From NCBI GenBank assembly GCA_016649795.1, contig JAENWZ010000127.1, positions 1 through 6,610 of the forward strand: a stretch of DNA of 6,610 bases. Direction: 5' to 3'. Both the position numbers and the translations under genes were made by a program. Under the pieces are notes generated by a model, which was given only the letters and a program-made list of their open reading frames with translations, was not told the DNA's origin and searched no databases. Of the stretch, positions 1 through 6,188 are shown one piece after another. Source of the DNA: Proteiniphilum sp. Lineage in GTDB: Bacteria; Bacteroidota; Bacteroidia; Bacteroidales; Dysgonomonadaceae. Numbering within the stretch: position 1 is the first letter of the stretch; each line of letters starts with the position of its first letter.

Positions 1-233
1 ACCAGATGCACATGGGGAACCGCGATTGTGCGGGTTTCGGCGATTGCCTGCAAACCTTTTTGTTCCGCGTGGAACATCTCCAGCGCAAACGGGCGGGGGT
101 TTACCTTGAGAAAATATCTCCCTTTGCCGGTTTCAAGAAGATAGGCAGAAGAGATATCTCCTCCTGAGACCGGTTTGGCGGAAACGATCTCTTCGGAAAT
201 CTTGTCAGCGATATAGGAAAGATAGTTGCGCAT
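1..233 (-). CDS. Fructosamine kinase family protein, N-terminal part (runs off window)
   Basis: The first 77 codons of a gene whose 3' end lies beyond base 1. The protein starts MRNYLSYIADKI and contains GGDISSAYLLETGKGRYFLKVN followed by the stretch AIAETRTIAVPHVHLV. This is the N-lobe pattern of the fructosamine kinase/ketosamine-3-kinase family (E. coli YniA-like): a glycine-rich GG.(I/V).(S/A)A strand, a lysine in FLKV that would bind ATP phosphates, and the TV.VP.V strand. Family members are cytosolic kinases that phosphorylate sugars attached to protein amines so that the adduct falls off, a repair of glycation. The ATG at 233 is chosen because the family homology begins there; a second ATG at 240 is out of frame. 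The gene lies downstream of valS on the same strand, separated by the inverted repeat at 301-509. The catalytic loop is outside the window, so activity cannot be judged. Confidence 0.85.
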   Translation of the reverse strand, partial: MRNYLSYIADKISEEIVSAKPVSGGDISSAYLLETGKGRYFLKVNPRPFALEMFHAEQKGLQAIAETRTIAVPHVHL

Positions 234-300
234 CTTTCATTATCTACATTAAAATTATGTTTGCACCTAATTCCCCGACAATCCGGAATATTTAACACTG

Positions 301-509
301 AACTTTCGCATGTATCCCTGCATCGTATCTACAGCTAAATATAAGATATTTCGATGTTTAGCGGGGCACCCGTTGCACGCGAGGAGCGTAAAAAGAGGAG
401 TTGTTTGAAGCGAAGCGAGTTCTACTCTTTTAGCGATCGCGAGCAGGCAGGGGTCGTGAAACAACGACAGTCGAAAGATTTAGCTGTAATCGTATGACAT
501 GCGAAAGTT
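301..509. repeat. 209-bp imperfect inverted repeat with 13-bp perfect ends
   Basis: Both ends carry the same 13-mer in opposite orientation: AACTTTCGCATGT at 301-313 and its reverse complement at 497-509. A second perfect pair, ACAGCTAAAT at 331-340 and ATTTAGCTGT at 478-487, lies just inside. The arms continue to pair imperfectly inward (TTTCGA near 350 with TCGAAAG near 471; CGCGAG at 378-383 with the CGCGAG-complementary TCGCG at 437-441; TAAAAAGAG at 389-397 with CTCTTTTA at 425-432), leaving an apex around 401-420. The element begins 7 nt after the valS stop codon, so a valS transcript would enter a long hairpin. There is no U-run after it, so it is not a classical intrinsic terminator. 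I see no clear target-site duplication and no credible coding sequence. It may be a non-autonomous palindromic or MITE-like repeat, or a structured 3' UTR. It accounts for most of the 283-nt gap between valS and the kinase gene. Confidence 0.8.
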
Positions 510-516
510 TAATTTC

Positions 517-3141
517 TTATTTCTCCAGCGTGGCGATGTTCTCTTTCAGCGATGCGATCTTACTCTCTGCATCTTCCTGTTTCTTGCGCTCGTTCTCCAC
601 TATCTCCGGTTTGGCGTTCTGCACAAACCGTTCGTTGCCCAGTTTTTTACTTACCGACAACAGGAAGCCTTCGGTGTAGTCCAGCTCGGCTTTCAGCTTC
701 TGCAGCTCGGCTTCCACATCCATCTTATCAGCCAGGGGTACGGAGTATTCGGTGGTACCCACCATAAAACCCGCTGCACCGGGCTGTTTTTCTGAAATTG
801 AAGAGAAAGAAGACAGGTTGCACATCTTCGAGATCACACTGTTGTATCTCTCATCATGACTGCCGATCACCTGCAGTTCCAGTGCATCCTTGTTGGGTAT
901 GTTCTTCTCCAGCCTGATGGTGCGGACACCCGCAATCACCTGCTTCACCTGTTCGATATCGGCCAGCAGAGGTTTGTCTCTCTCTCCGCTTTTTGGTTGA
1001 AGTACCGTCATAATGCTTTCACCCGCTCCTCTCTCCTGTAGTGCCTGCCACAGCTCTTCGGTGATAAAGGGCATAAAGGGGTGCAGCAACCGGAGCAAAG
1101 CATCGAAATAGTGCAGCGTCACCTTGTAGGTCTCGCTGTCGATGGGCTGCTGATAGGCCGGTTTGATGATCTCCAGGTACCAGGAGGAGAACTCATCCCA
1201 GAAGAGCTTGTAGAGGAGCATCAGCGCTTCGGAGAGGCGGTACCTGGAAAAAAGATCATCCATCTCCAGGATGGTCTCGGAGAGTTTGCTGCTGAACCAG
1301 TCGATGGCTATCCTCGCCGACTCCGGCTGAGGGATGGTGTCGTCTGTCTCCCATCCCCTGATCAGACGGAAAGCGTTCCATATCTTGTTGTTGAAGTTAC
1401 GTCCCTGTTCACAGAGTATTTCATCGAAGAGCAGGTCGTTGCCCGCCGCTGAGGAGAGGAGCATACCCATGCGCACACCATCGGCACCGTATTGATTCAT
1501 CAACTCGATAGGGTCGGGTGAGTTGCCGAGTTGCTTCGACATTTTCCTTCCCTGCTTATCGCGTACGATGCCGGTGAAGTATACATTCCTGAAGCAGGGT
1601 TCCCGGCGGTACTCATACCCCGACATGATCATGCGGGCCACCCAGAAGAAGATTATATCGGGGCCTGTCACCAGGTCGCTCGTGGGATAATAGTAGCTGA
1701 TATCTTTGTTATCGGGCCGGCTGATGCCGTTGAACACGGAGATAGGCCAGAGCCACGAGGAGAACCAGGTGTCGAGCACATCCTCATCCTGCTTCAGCTC
1801 ATCGATGGTGATAGGGTAGTCCACCTGTTTTTTCGCTTTTTCAAAAGCCTCCTCTTTGGTCATGCCAACCACATATCCACCCTGCGGGAGGAAGTAGGCC
1901 GGTATCTGATGTCCCCACCAGAGCTGGCGGCTGATGCACCAGTCCTTGATGTTCTCCATCCAGTGGCGGTAGGTGTTCTTGTATTTCTCGGGATAGAATT
2001 TGATGGTGTCGATCTCCACCGCTTCGGCGGCCGGCTTTGTAAGCTCTTCCATCTTCATGAACCACTGCATCGAGAGCTTCGGCTCGATCGCTTCATCTGT
2101 ACGTTCCGAGAAACCTACTTTGTTGGTATAAGGCTCGCTCTTCTCCATCAGTCCCGCTGTCTCCAGATCTTTCTCGATCTGTTTGCGCACGGCAAAACGT
2201 TCCATCCCGGCATATTGTGCCCCATGTTCATTCAGCGTACCGTCGGGATTAAAGATATCGATTGAGGGGAGGTTGTACTTCTCTCCCAACATATAGTCGT
2301 TCACATCGTGTGCCGGTGTTACTTTCAGGCAACCCGTACCGAACTCGGTATCCACGTAATCATCTTCGATTACCGGGATTACACGGTTGATTAAAGGTAC
2401 GATCACTTTTTTCCCTTTTAGGTGTGCATTCTTCGGGTCGTTCGGGTTGATACACATGGCTGTATCGCCCATGATGGTCTCGGGGCGGGTGGTTGCCACC
2501 ACGGCATAGTCACCCGTCGGGTCGCCCTCAATCATGTACCGGAGATAATAGAGCTTGCCGGTCACCTCCTTATGGATCACCTCCTCGTCCGACAGTGCCG
2601 TGAGCGCTTTGGGATCCCAGTTCACCATCCGCACACCGCGGTAGATCAGTCCCTTGTCGTAAAGATCGCAGAAGACACGCAGCACACTTTCCGAGCGCTC
2701 TTCATCCATGGTGAAGGCTGTCCTCTCCCAGTCGCATGAGGCACCCAGCTTCTTCAGCTGCTCCAGGATAATCCCCCCATGCTCATGTGTCCACTCCCAG
2801 GCGTGTGCGAGAAACTCCTCCCTGGAGAGATCGTTCTTTTTGATGCCCTGTGAGGCGAGACGGTTCACCACCTTCGCCTCGGTGGCGATGGAAGCATGAT
2901 CGGTTCCCGGCACCCAGCAGGCGTTCTTTCCCTGCATGCGCGCACGTCGTACCAGCACATCCTGGATGGTATTGTTCAGCATATGGCCCATATGCAATAC
3001 GCCGGTGACGTTGGGTGGCGGGATGACGATGGTATAGGGTTCACGATCATCCGGTTCGGAGTGGAACAGCTTGTTGTCCATCCAGTATTTGTACCACTTC
3101 TCTTCTACCTCTGAGGGGTTGTATTTGCTTGCAATCTCCAT
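517..3141 (-). CDS. valS: Valyl-tRNA synthetase
   Basis: A complete 874-residue class Ia aminoacyl-tRNA synthetase that charges tRNA-Val with valine in the cytosol. The order of domains is the usual one. The Rossmann catalytic core holds the HIGH-type motif HMGH at residues 50-53 (after PPPNVTGVL) and the second ATP motif KMSKQ at 533-537. The CP1 editing domain, which removes mischarged threonine, contains TTRPETIMGD from residue 217. WWGHQIPAYF begins at 408 and TWFSSWLWP follows in the core. An anticodon-binding helical domain follows at roughly 600-750, and a charged coiled-coil arm typical of bacterial ValRS fills the last 70 residues (LQKLKAELDY... IATLEK). Length matches the family. 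An in-frame TTG at 3153 would add four residues; the ATG at 3141 is preferred because homology starts there. No frameshift or missing motif is seen. It appears to be a single-gene transcription unit between a promoter match at 3203-3210 and the inverted repeat at 301-509. Confidence 0.98.
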   Translation of the reverse strand: MEIASKYNPSEVEEKWYKYWMDNKLFHSEPDDREPYTIVIPPPNVTGVLHMGHMLNNTIQDVLVRRARMQGKNACWVPGTDHASIATEAKVVNRLASQGIKKNDLSREEFLAHAWEWTHEHGGIILEQLKKLGASCDWERTAFTMDEERSESVLRVFCDLYDKGLIYRGVRMVNWDPKALTALSDEEVIHKEVTGKLYYLRYMIEGDPTGDYAVVATTRPETIMGDTAMCINPNDPKNAHLKGKKVIVPLINRVIPVIEDDYVDTEFGTGCLKVTPAHDVNDYMLGEKYNLPSIDIFNPDGTLNEHGAQYAGMERFAVRKQIEKDLETAGLMEKSEPYTNKVGFSERTDEAIEPKLSMQWFMKMEELTKPAAEAVEIDTIKFYPEKYKNTYRHWMENIKDWCISRQLWWGHQIPAYFLPQGGYVVGMTKEEAFEKAKKQVDYPITIDELKQDEDVLDTWFSSWLWPISVFNGISRPDNKDISYYYPTSDLVTGPDIIFFWVARMIMSGYEYRREPCFRNVYFTGIVRDKQGRKMSKQLGNSPDPIELMNQYGADGVRMGMLLSSAAGNDLLFDEILCEQGRNFNNKIWNAFRLIRGWETDDTIPQPESARIAIDWFSSKLSETILEMDDLFSRYRLSEALMLLYKLFWDEFSSWYLEIIKPAYQQPIDSETYKVTLHYFDALLRLLHPFMPFITEELWQALQERGAGESIMTVLQPKSGERDKPLLADIEQVKQVIAGVRTIRLEKNIPNKDALELQVIGSHDERYNSVISKMCNLSSFSSISEKQPGAAGFMVGTTEYSVPLADKMDVEAELQKLKAELDYTEGFLLSVSKKLGNERFVQNAKPEIVENERKKQEDAESKIASLKENIATLEK

Positions 3142-3202
3142 ATGATAATTCAATTCTTTTCTTTTTATCGGTCCGCTTCATGACCGTCACGTAAATGAAA
3201 TG

Positions 3203-3210
3203 CAAAAATA
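3203..3210 (-). promoter_or_regulatory. Candidate Bacteroidetes -7 promoter element for valS
   Basis: Read on the minus strand the bases are TATTTTTG, an exact match to the Bacteroidetes primary-sigma -7 consensus TAnnTTTG. It lies about 60 nt upstream of the valS ATG, implying a start site near 3196 and a 5' leader of roughly 55 nt. No clear -33 TTTG is visible at the expected distance, because that position is occupied by the terminator hairpin at 3212-3239. The assignment rests on the consensus match and position only. Confidence 0.5.
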
Positions 3211-3211
3211 C

Positions 3212-3239
3212 AAAAAATGCGCATCATTGCGCATTTTTT
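3212..3239 (-). terminator. Intrinsic terminator after the merR-namZ pair
   Basis: A perfect 12-bp inverted repeat, AAAAAATGCGCA at 3212-3223 and TGCGCATTTTTT at 3228-3239, with a four-base loop TCAT. On the minus strand the stem ends in a run of T residues, giving the hairpin plus U-tract of a Rho-independent terminator 25 nt after the namZ stop codon. The A/T symmetry means it could also work on the plus strand, but no plus-strand gene enters it. Confidence 0.88.
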
Positions 3240-3264
3240 ATAAATTGAACATCTCCCGCAGAGA

Positions 3265-4431
3265 CTATTCTTTGTACAGAAGATAGGGTCTGCGTTGCTG
3301 TTTGAACTTCACCACATCACAAAACCATTTCTCTTTTATCTCCCCGGCCTGCTTACCGGCGATGATATCCTGCCGGATATAGTCCACACCCACCAGTTTC
3401 TCGAAGAAGGAGGTGAAGAATTTATCGCCCATACCGAGGTTCTTGTATGCGTCGATTACATAGGTGAGGTCGAACCCGTTCTCCCGGATATATTCGTTGG
3501 AGAGGTTCCTCAGATCCACACCATAACATTTTTTATTGAGCAGCGGCGGGTTTTTGGCACCGGGAACACTGCGTGGTGTGAAGGAGAAGGTGGATCCTTT
3601 GAATTTAGGATGGCCGTATACCTCAAAAGGGAAGGAAGTACCTCTGCCCAGGCTTACCACTGTTCCTTCGAAAAGGCAGGTGGAGGGATAGAGATAGATG
3701 GAGTGGATATTGGGCAGGTTGGGTGAAGGAGATATGGGCAGTTCGTACAGTGTTTGATGCGTATAATTCTCACAGGGAACAATGGTGATATCACACACCC
3801 GATCATTGGGCAACCATTTCTCGCCGTTGATCATCAGCGCCAGCTCACCAAGCGTCATGCCGTGAACAAGAGGGATAGGCAGCCAGCCCACACCCGATTT
3901 ATGCTTCATGTCGAGGATCGGTCCATCTACATACATCCCATTGGGGTTTGGGCGGTCCAGGATTATCATTTTCTTCCCGTGTTCGGCGCAGACATCCATC
4001 ATACGGGCCATACTGGCATAATAGGTGTAGAACCGGAGTCCCACATCCTGCAGGTCGAACAACAGGATATCAAACTCCTTCATCTTGTCGGCAGAGGGTT
4101 TCCCGCTCCCGCTCCCGTAGAGCGACCAGATGGGTATCCCTGTTCTCTCGTCAATGGAGCTGTCCACATGCTCACCGGCATCGGCTGTCCCCCTGAAACC
4201 ATGCTCAGGAGAAAAGATACCCACTATGTTGAGTCGGTTCCTCTTCAGCATATCCACCAGGTGCTCATCTCCCGCCATGCCTGTCTGGTTGGTCATCACC
4301 GCGACCCGCTTCCCTTTCAAAAGGGGGAAATAGCTGTCGGTCATCTCAGCTCCTACTTTCACCGCTGTTTCGTTTTGCGCGAAAATAGAAGTGGTAAAGA
4401 GCATCATCAAGAAAATATATTTCCTTGTCAT
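3265..4431 (-). CDS. namZ: Secreted exo-beta-N-acetylmuramidase, NamZ/DUF1343 family (GH171)
   Basis: A 388-residue protein of the DUF1343 family. Members characterised in Bacillus subtilis (YbbC/NamZ) and Tannerella forsythia release N-acetylmuramic acid from the non-reducing ends of peptidoglycan fragments. Residues 1-18 form a signal peptide (positive MTRK, hydrophobic core, FA-Q cleavage after A18, no lipobox), so the enzyme is probably periplasmic. Conserved family blocks are present: SPEHGFRG at 74-81, whose glutamate is a proposed catalytic residue; FDLQDVGLRFYTY at 125-137; DRPNPNG at 159-165; VHGMTLGELA at 189-198; SPSPNLPN at 234-241; and FEGT...GRGTSFPFE from 254. Length is normal and no block is missing. 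The start ATG overlaps the stop of the upstream MerR gene (ATGA, 4428-4431), which suggests translational coupling, and a strong terminator follows. A role in wall turnover or MurNAc salvage is inferred from the family; no other MurNAc recycling gene is in the window. Confidence 0.92.
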   Translation of the reverse strand: MTRKYIFLMMLFTTSIFAQNETAVKVGAEMTDSYFPLLKGKRVAVMTNQTGMAGDEHLVDMLKRNRLNIVGIFSPEHGFRGTADAGEHVDSSIDERTGIPIWSLYGSGSGKPSADKMKEFDILLFDLQDVGLRFYTYYASMARMMDVCAEHGKKMIILDRPNPNGMYVDGPILDMKHKSGVGWLPIPLVHGMTLGELALMINGEKWLPNDRVCDITIVPCENYTHQTLYELPISPSPNLPNIHSIYLYPSTCLFEGTVVSLGRGTSFPFEVYGHPKFKGSTFSFTPRSVPGAKNPPLLNKKCYGVDLRNLSNEYIRENGFDLTYVIDAYKNLGMGDKFFTSFFEKLVGVDYIRQDIIAGKQAGEIKEKWFCDVVKFKQQRRPYLLYKE

Positions 4432-4823
4432 TCTTTTGTTTTTGTTTTTGAATATTTCTGTTGTTCATGCAGCTGGTTGAACTCTTCTTCGAGGAGTAGC
4501 AGCTCTTTTTTGATCTCCGTCAGTTTGGAAACAGCCTCAACCCTTTTGGTCTCGTCATCTTTTTTAGATTTCAGCGTTTGTCGCGCCCCGTCGAGTGTCA
4601 TGCCCTTCTCTTTCACGAGATGATAAACAATCTCCAGCTGTTGTACATCCTCCCGGGTGTACTGACGGGTGCCGCCGGCCGTTTTCCTCGGACTGATATT
4701 CTCGAACTCTTTCTCCCAGAATCGCAGCAGGGAGACGTTTACAGCGAAATGGTCCGCTACTTCCTGGATGGAGTAGAAGAGTCTTTTTTCACTGAACTGG
4801 ATTGGTTTTTTTCGTTTGCCCAT
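4428..4823 (-). CDS. MerR-family transcriptional regulator
   Basis: A 131-residue DNA-binding protein. Residues 15-85 form a MerR-type winged helix-turn-helix: LFYSIQEVADHFAVNVSLLRFWE (first helices, about 15-37), the wing with the hallmark GGTRQY at 50-55, then DVQQLEIVYHLVKEKGMTLDGARQTL. The tail (about 95-125, KLTEIKKELLLLEEEFNQLHEQQ) is a likely dimerising coiled coil. There is no cysteine anywhere, so the metal- or thiol-sensing seen in classical MerR is excluded, and there is no separate effector-binding domain. Small MerR proteins of this form are common in Bacteroidetes, and their targets are generally unknown. It overlaps the namZ start by four bases, so regulator and muramidase are probably made from one mRNA; whether it controls that operon is inference. 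No Shine-Dalgarno is seen before the ATG at 4823. The toxin remnant at 4833-4895 ends 9 nt upstream, so transcription may now come from the antitoxin promoter. Confidence 0.93.
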   Translation of the reverse strand: MGKRKKPIQFSEKRLFYSIQEVADHFAVNVSLLRFWEKEFENISPRKTAGGTRQYTREDVQQLEIVYHLVKEKGMTLDGARQTLKSKKDDETKRVEAVSKLTEIKKELLLLEEEFNQLHEQQKYSKTKTKE

Positions 4824-4832
4824 GGTTATTGG

Positions 4833-4895
4833 TTATGAATAAAAGAGGTACGTACTAAAATTCTTTACGGCACTGGGCGACCAAATTATACTCAT
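4833..4895 (-). pseudogene. Remnant of a ParE/RelE-type toxin gene (N-terminal 13 or so codons)
   Basis: The antitoxin-like gene upstream ends in TAATG: its TAA stop shares one base with an ATG at 4895. From that ATG the frame reads MSIIWSPSAVKNF, then STYLFYS and a stop at 4833-4835. The pattern IIWSPSAVKNF is how many ParE/RelE-superfamily toxins begin (strand 1, then the SP.A...f helix). A working toxin needs about 90-100 residues, so only the first turn remains. After codon 13 the frame no longer resembles the family and runs into the region just before the MerR start, so the deletion junction probably lies at roughly 4835-4856. Stop/start overlap and antitoxin-first order are the classic layout of relBE/parDE modules, which supports the reading. 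At this length chance resemblance cannot be fully excluded. Confidence 0.68.
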
Positions 4896-5128
4896 TATGC
4901 TAAAAATCTTTTTCGTACTTCTTCATGCGGAATGCCTAAACCTTCATTCAGTTCCATTTCACTTTGGCGAATTTGTTTAACTAGCTCTTCTTTTGTAAAC
5001 TGACATGGTGGGGTTTTCCGTGTAAGTTTCGATACAACTCTTTGCAGTTCTTCCAGAAGCTCGACATTATCAACATTTTCAATGTCTTTAAGTAATTTTT
5101 TTTTTTCTTCCAATTCTAAAGTTGTCAT
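4895..5128 (-). CDS. Antitoxin-like protein of a decayed RelE/ParE-type toxin-antitoxin module
   Basis: A 77-residue, highly charged, probably all-helical protein. Residues 1-35 (MTTLELEEKKKLLKDIENVD and onward) suggest a dimerising helix. Residues 47-77 (EELVKQIRQSEMELNEGLGIPHEEVRKRF) match the C-terminal toxin-wrapping segment of small antitoxins, where a helix is followed by G..I.HEEV...F. No full ribbon-helix-helix or Phd/YefM domain is evident, so the precise antitoxin family is uncertain. The gene has its own signals: the -7 match at 5158-5165 and an AAAGGAG ribosome binding site at 5134-5140. It is visibly AT-richer than valS (bases 4921-4980 count 23 G+C of 60). The expected toxin directly downstream is reduced to the stub at 4833-4895, leaving an orphan antitoxin. 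It may be inert, or it may still neutralise a related toxin elsewhere. Confidence 0.78.
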   Translation of the reverse strand: MTTLELEEKKKLLKDIENVDNVELLEELQRVVSKLTRKTPPCQFTKEELVKQIRQSEMELNEGLGIPHEEVRKRFLA

Positions 5129-5133
5129 AATAA

Positions 5134-5140
5134 CTCCTTT
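5134..5140 (-). promoter_or_regulatory. Strong Shine-Dalgarno site of the antitoxin-like gene
   Basis: Read on the minus strand the bases are AAAGGAG, ending 5 nt before the ATG at 5128. It supports that start. Such a site is unusual here: the merR, namZ and valS starts show no comparable sequence, in keeping with the general scarcity of Shine-Dalgarno sites in Bacteroidetes. Confidence 0.75.
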
Positions 5141-5157
5141 TGTTTTGCATTAAGCTA

Positions 5158-5165
5158 CAAATATA
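5158..5165 (-). promoter_or_regulatory. Candidate -7 promoter element for the antitoxin gene (and possibly merR-namZ)
   Basis: Read on the minus strand the bases are TATATTTG, an exact TAnnTTTG match 29 nt upstream of the antitoxin ATG, placing the start site near 5151. No convincing -33 TTTG is visible around 5185. With the toxin gone and no terminator between 4895 and 4823, transcripts from here could read through into merR and namZ. Confidence 0.55.
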
Positions 5166-5211
5166 ATCTTTCCCATTCATTTATAGAACGCTTTAAGTAT
5201 ATTTTAGTTTA

Positions 5212-6165
5212 CTATTTGTATGTTACACGCTTGCTTGTCAGAGAGTATGGTTTCTCAAGTTTTATGCTTTTTTTAACGATATAGATCACAGAGCTTGATT
5301 GCTTCAGGTTGAAAAGTGAGAGAAGGAATCCTGTTGTGCCAATCAAAAAAGCCCTCAGGTATTTGATCAACACTGTGCTTCCCAGATATTGTTCGCTCAA
5401 TAACGCAACATAGTAAGCATCGAGAGGCATTCGGTATTTCTTTACTACGCTCAGATTATGTTTGGCGAGCAATCTCTCGAGGGTGTCGGGTGTGAGATGC
5501 CACAGATGGCGGGGTGTATCATACGCCGCCCATTTTTCCTTGTACCATTTCGCATCGAACGACCGGTGGTTGGGTAATGCAATCACCATAGTGCCGTCGG
5601 GGGTGAGTATATCCACCATCTTTTCGATGCTCTCATTCAGCTTCTCCAGGTGCTCCAGCACGTGCCAGAGCGTCACCACATCGAACGATGTCTGGTCCGT
5701 TGCAAAGAAACCTGTTTCCTCTTTTACATCCAGTTTAAACCGGGTGATGGCCTTCTCCCGTGCCTTTTCATCTTTCTCTATGCCGGAGACAGTGAACCCT
5801 TTTTCCTTTGCAGCGTTGAGGAAATACCCCGTACCGCAGCCAATATCCAGCAGATGTGCATTGTCTCTCTTCAGGTGTCTCTTCACCAGATTGACCTTCC
5901 GCCTGAGCATCAACCGTCTAAAGAGATGATACATCCTGTTGGTCAATCCTTTGTCTGAGTCGGAATGAGAGATATATGCGGGAGAGTCATAGTATTTCCC
6001 AATCACATCTTCCGAAGGGAAATTGTTGGTAAAGCGGAATCCACACTCCCTGCAATCGCAGATAGGAAAAACTTCCCTGCTGGAGAAGTGATCCACGGAG
6101 TCAAAAACTTTTTCAATATCTGAACTACCGCAGACAGGACAGCTTGTAATGGTGATGATTGACAT
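5212..6165 (-). CDS. Class I SAM-dependent methyltransferase with N-terminal zinc ribbon
   Basis: A 317-residue protein. Residues 9-42 form a probable zinc ribbon with CPVCG at 9-13 and CRECG at 38-42. The Rossmann methyltransferase fold (Methyltransf_23/11 type) follows: motif I LLDIGCGTG at 105-113 binds S-adenosylmethionine, an acidic GIEKDE marks the end of the second strand, and WHVLEHL at 167-173 is the usual post-motif block, followed by LTPDGTMVIALPNHRS. A hydrophobic stretch at about 265-283 (AFLIGTTGFLLSLF) may associate with membrane or simply be buried. Proteins with this architecture are often found in surface-polysaccharide or lipid modification clusters; the substrate cannot be read from the sequence. 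It starts 23 nt after the higA stop, so it may be cotranscribed with that module, although functional linkage is unproven. G+C is uneven: 36 of 60 in 5641-5700 but 22 of 60 in 5221-5280, near the C-terminus. Confidence 0.9.
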   Translation of the reverse strand: MSIITITSCPVCGSSDIEKVFDSVDHFSSREVFPICDCRECGFRFTNNFPSEDVIGKYYDSPAYISHSDSDKGLTNRMYHLFRRLMLRRKVNLVKRHLKRDNAHLLDIGCGTGYFLNAAKEKGFTVSGIEKDEKAREKAITRFKLDVKEETGFFATDQTSFDVVTLWHVLEHLEKLNESIEKMVDILTPDGTMVIALPNHRSFDAKWYKEKWAAYDTPRHLWHLTPDTLERLLAKHNLSVVKKYRMPLDAYYVALLSEQYLGSTVLIKYLRAFLIGTTGFLLSLFNLKQSSSVIYIVKKSIKLEKPYSLTSKRVTYK

Positions 6166-6188
6166 ATATGATGATTATCATGCTCGTT

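Noticed and set aside
250..257. TAATTTTA on the minus strand as a promoter for the fructosamine kinase gene.
   Set aside because: It differs from TAnnTTTG at the final base, leaves only about 10 nt of leader, and has no clear upstream partner.
433..440. GCGATCGC, the octamer known as HIP1 in cyanobacteria.
   Set aside because: It is a single occurrence inside the inverted repeat in a genome that otherwise looks like Bacteroidota, so chance is the simplest explanation.
267..464. A 65-codon open frame on the minus strand within the inverted repeat.
   Set aside because: It lies inside the palindrome, has no recognisable domain or ribosome binding site, and its sequence follows from the repeat structure. 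If similar frames are annotated elsewhere they would more likely mark repeat copies than a protein family.
1531..2265. A long plus-strand open frame of 244 codons opposite valS.
   Set aside because: It is antisense to the conserved valS catalytic and editing domains, is rich in His, Arg and Leu as expected of a shadow frame, and shows no protein family features.
4100..4117. Short tandem repeat of TCCCGC in namZ.
   Set aside because: It encodes the Gly-Ser-rich stretch GSGSGK in frame, is too short to be a notable repeat, and does not disturb the gene.
3754..4623. A 289-codon plus-strand open frame opposite namZ and merR.
   Set aside because: It spans two well-supported minus-strand genes and their overlap, and has no domain. 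It is a shadow of their codon bias.
4848..4855. Palindrome GTACGTAC upstream of merR, considered as a MerR operator.
   Set aside because: Eight bases are too short to support an operator without a matching site elsewhere, and it may simply lie at the toxin deletion junction.
6171..6181. Small palindrome ATGAT-T-ATCAT between higA and the methyltransferase, considered as a HigA operator.
   Set aside because: The arms are only 5 bp and lie downstream of higA, whereas HigA operators normally overlap the promoter upstream of the toxin gene, outside this window.
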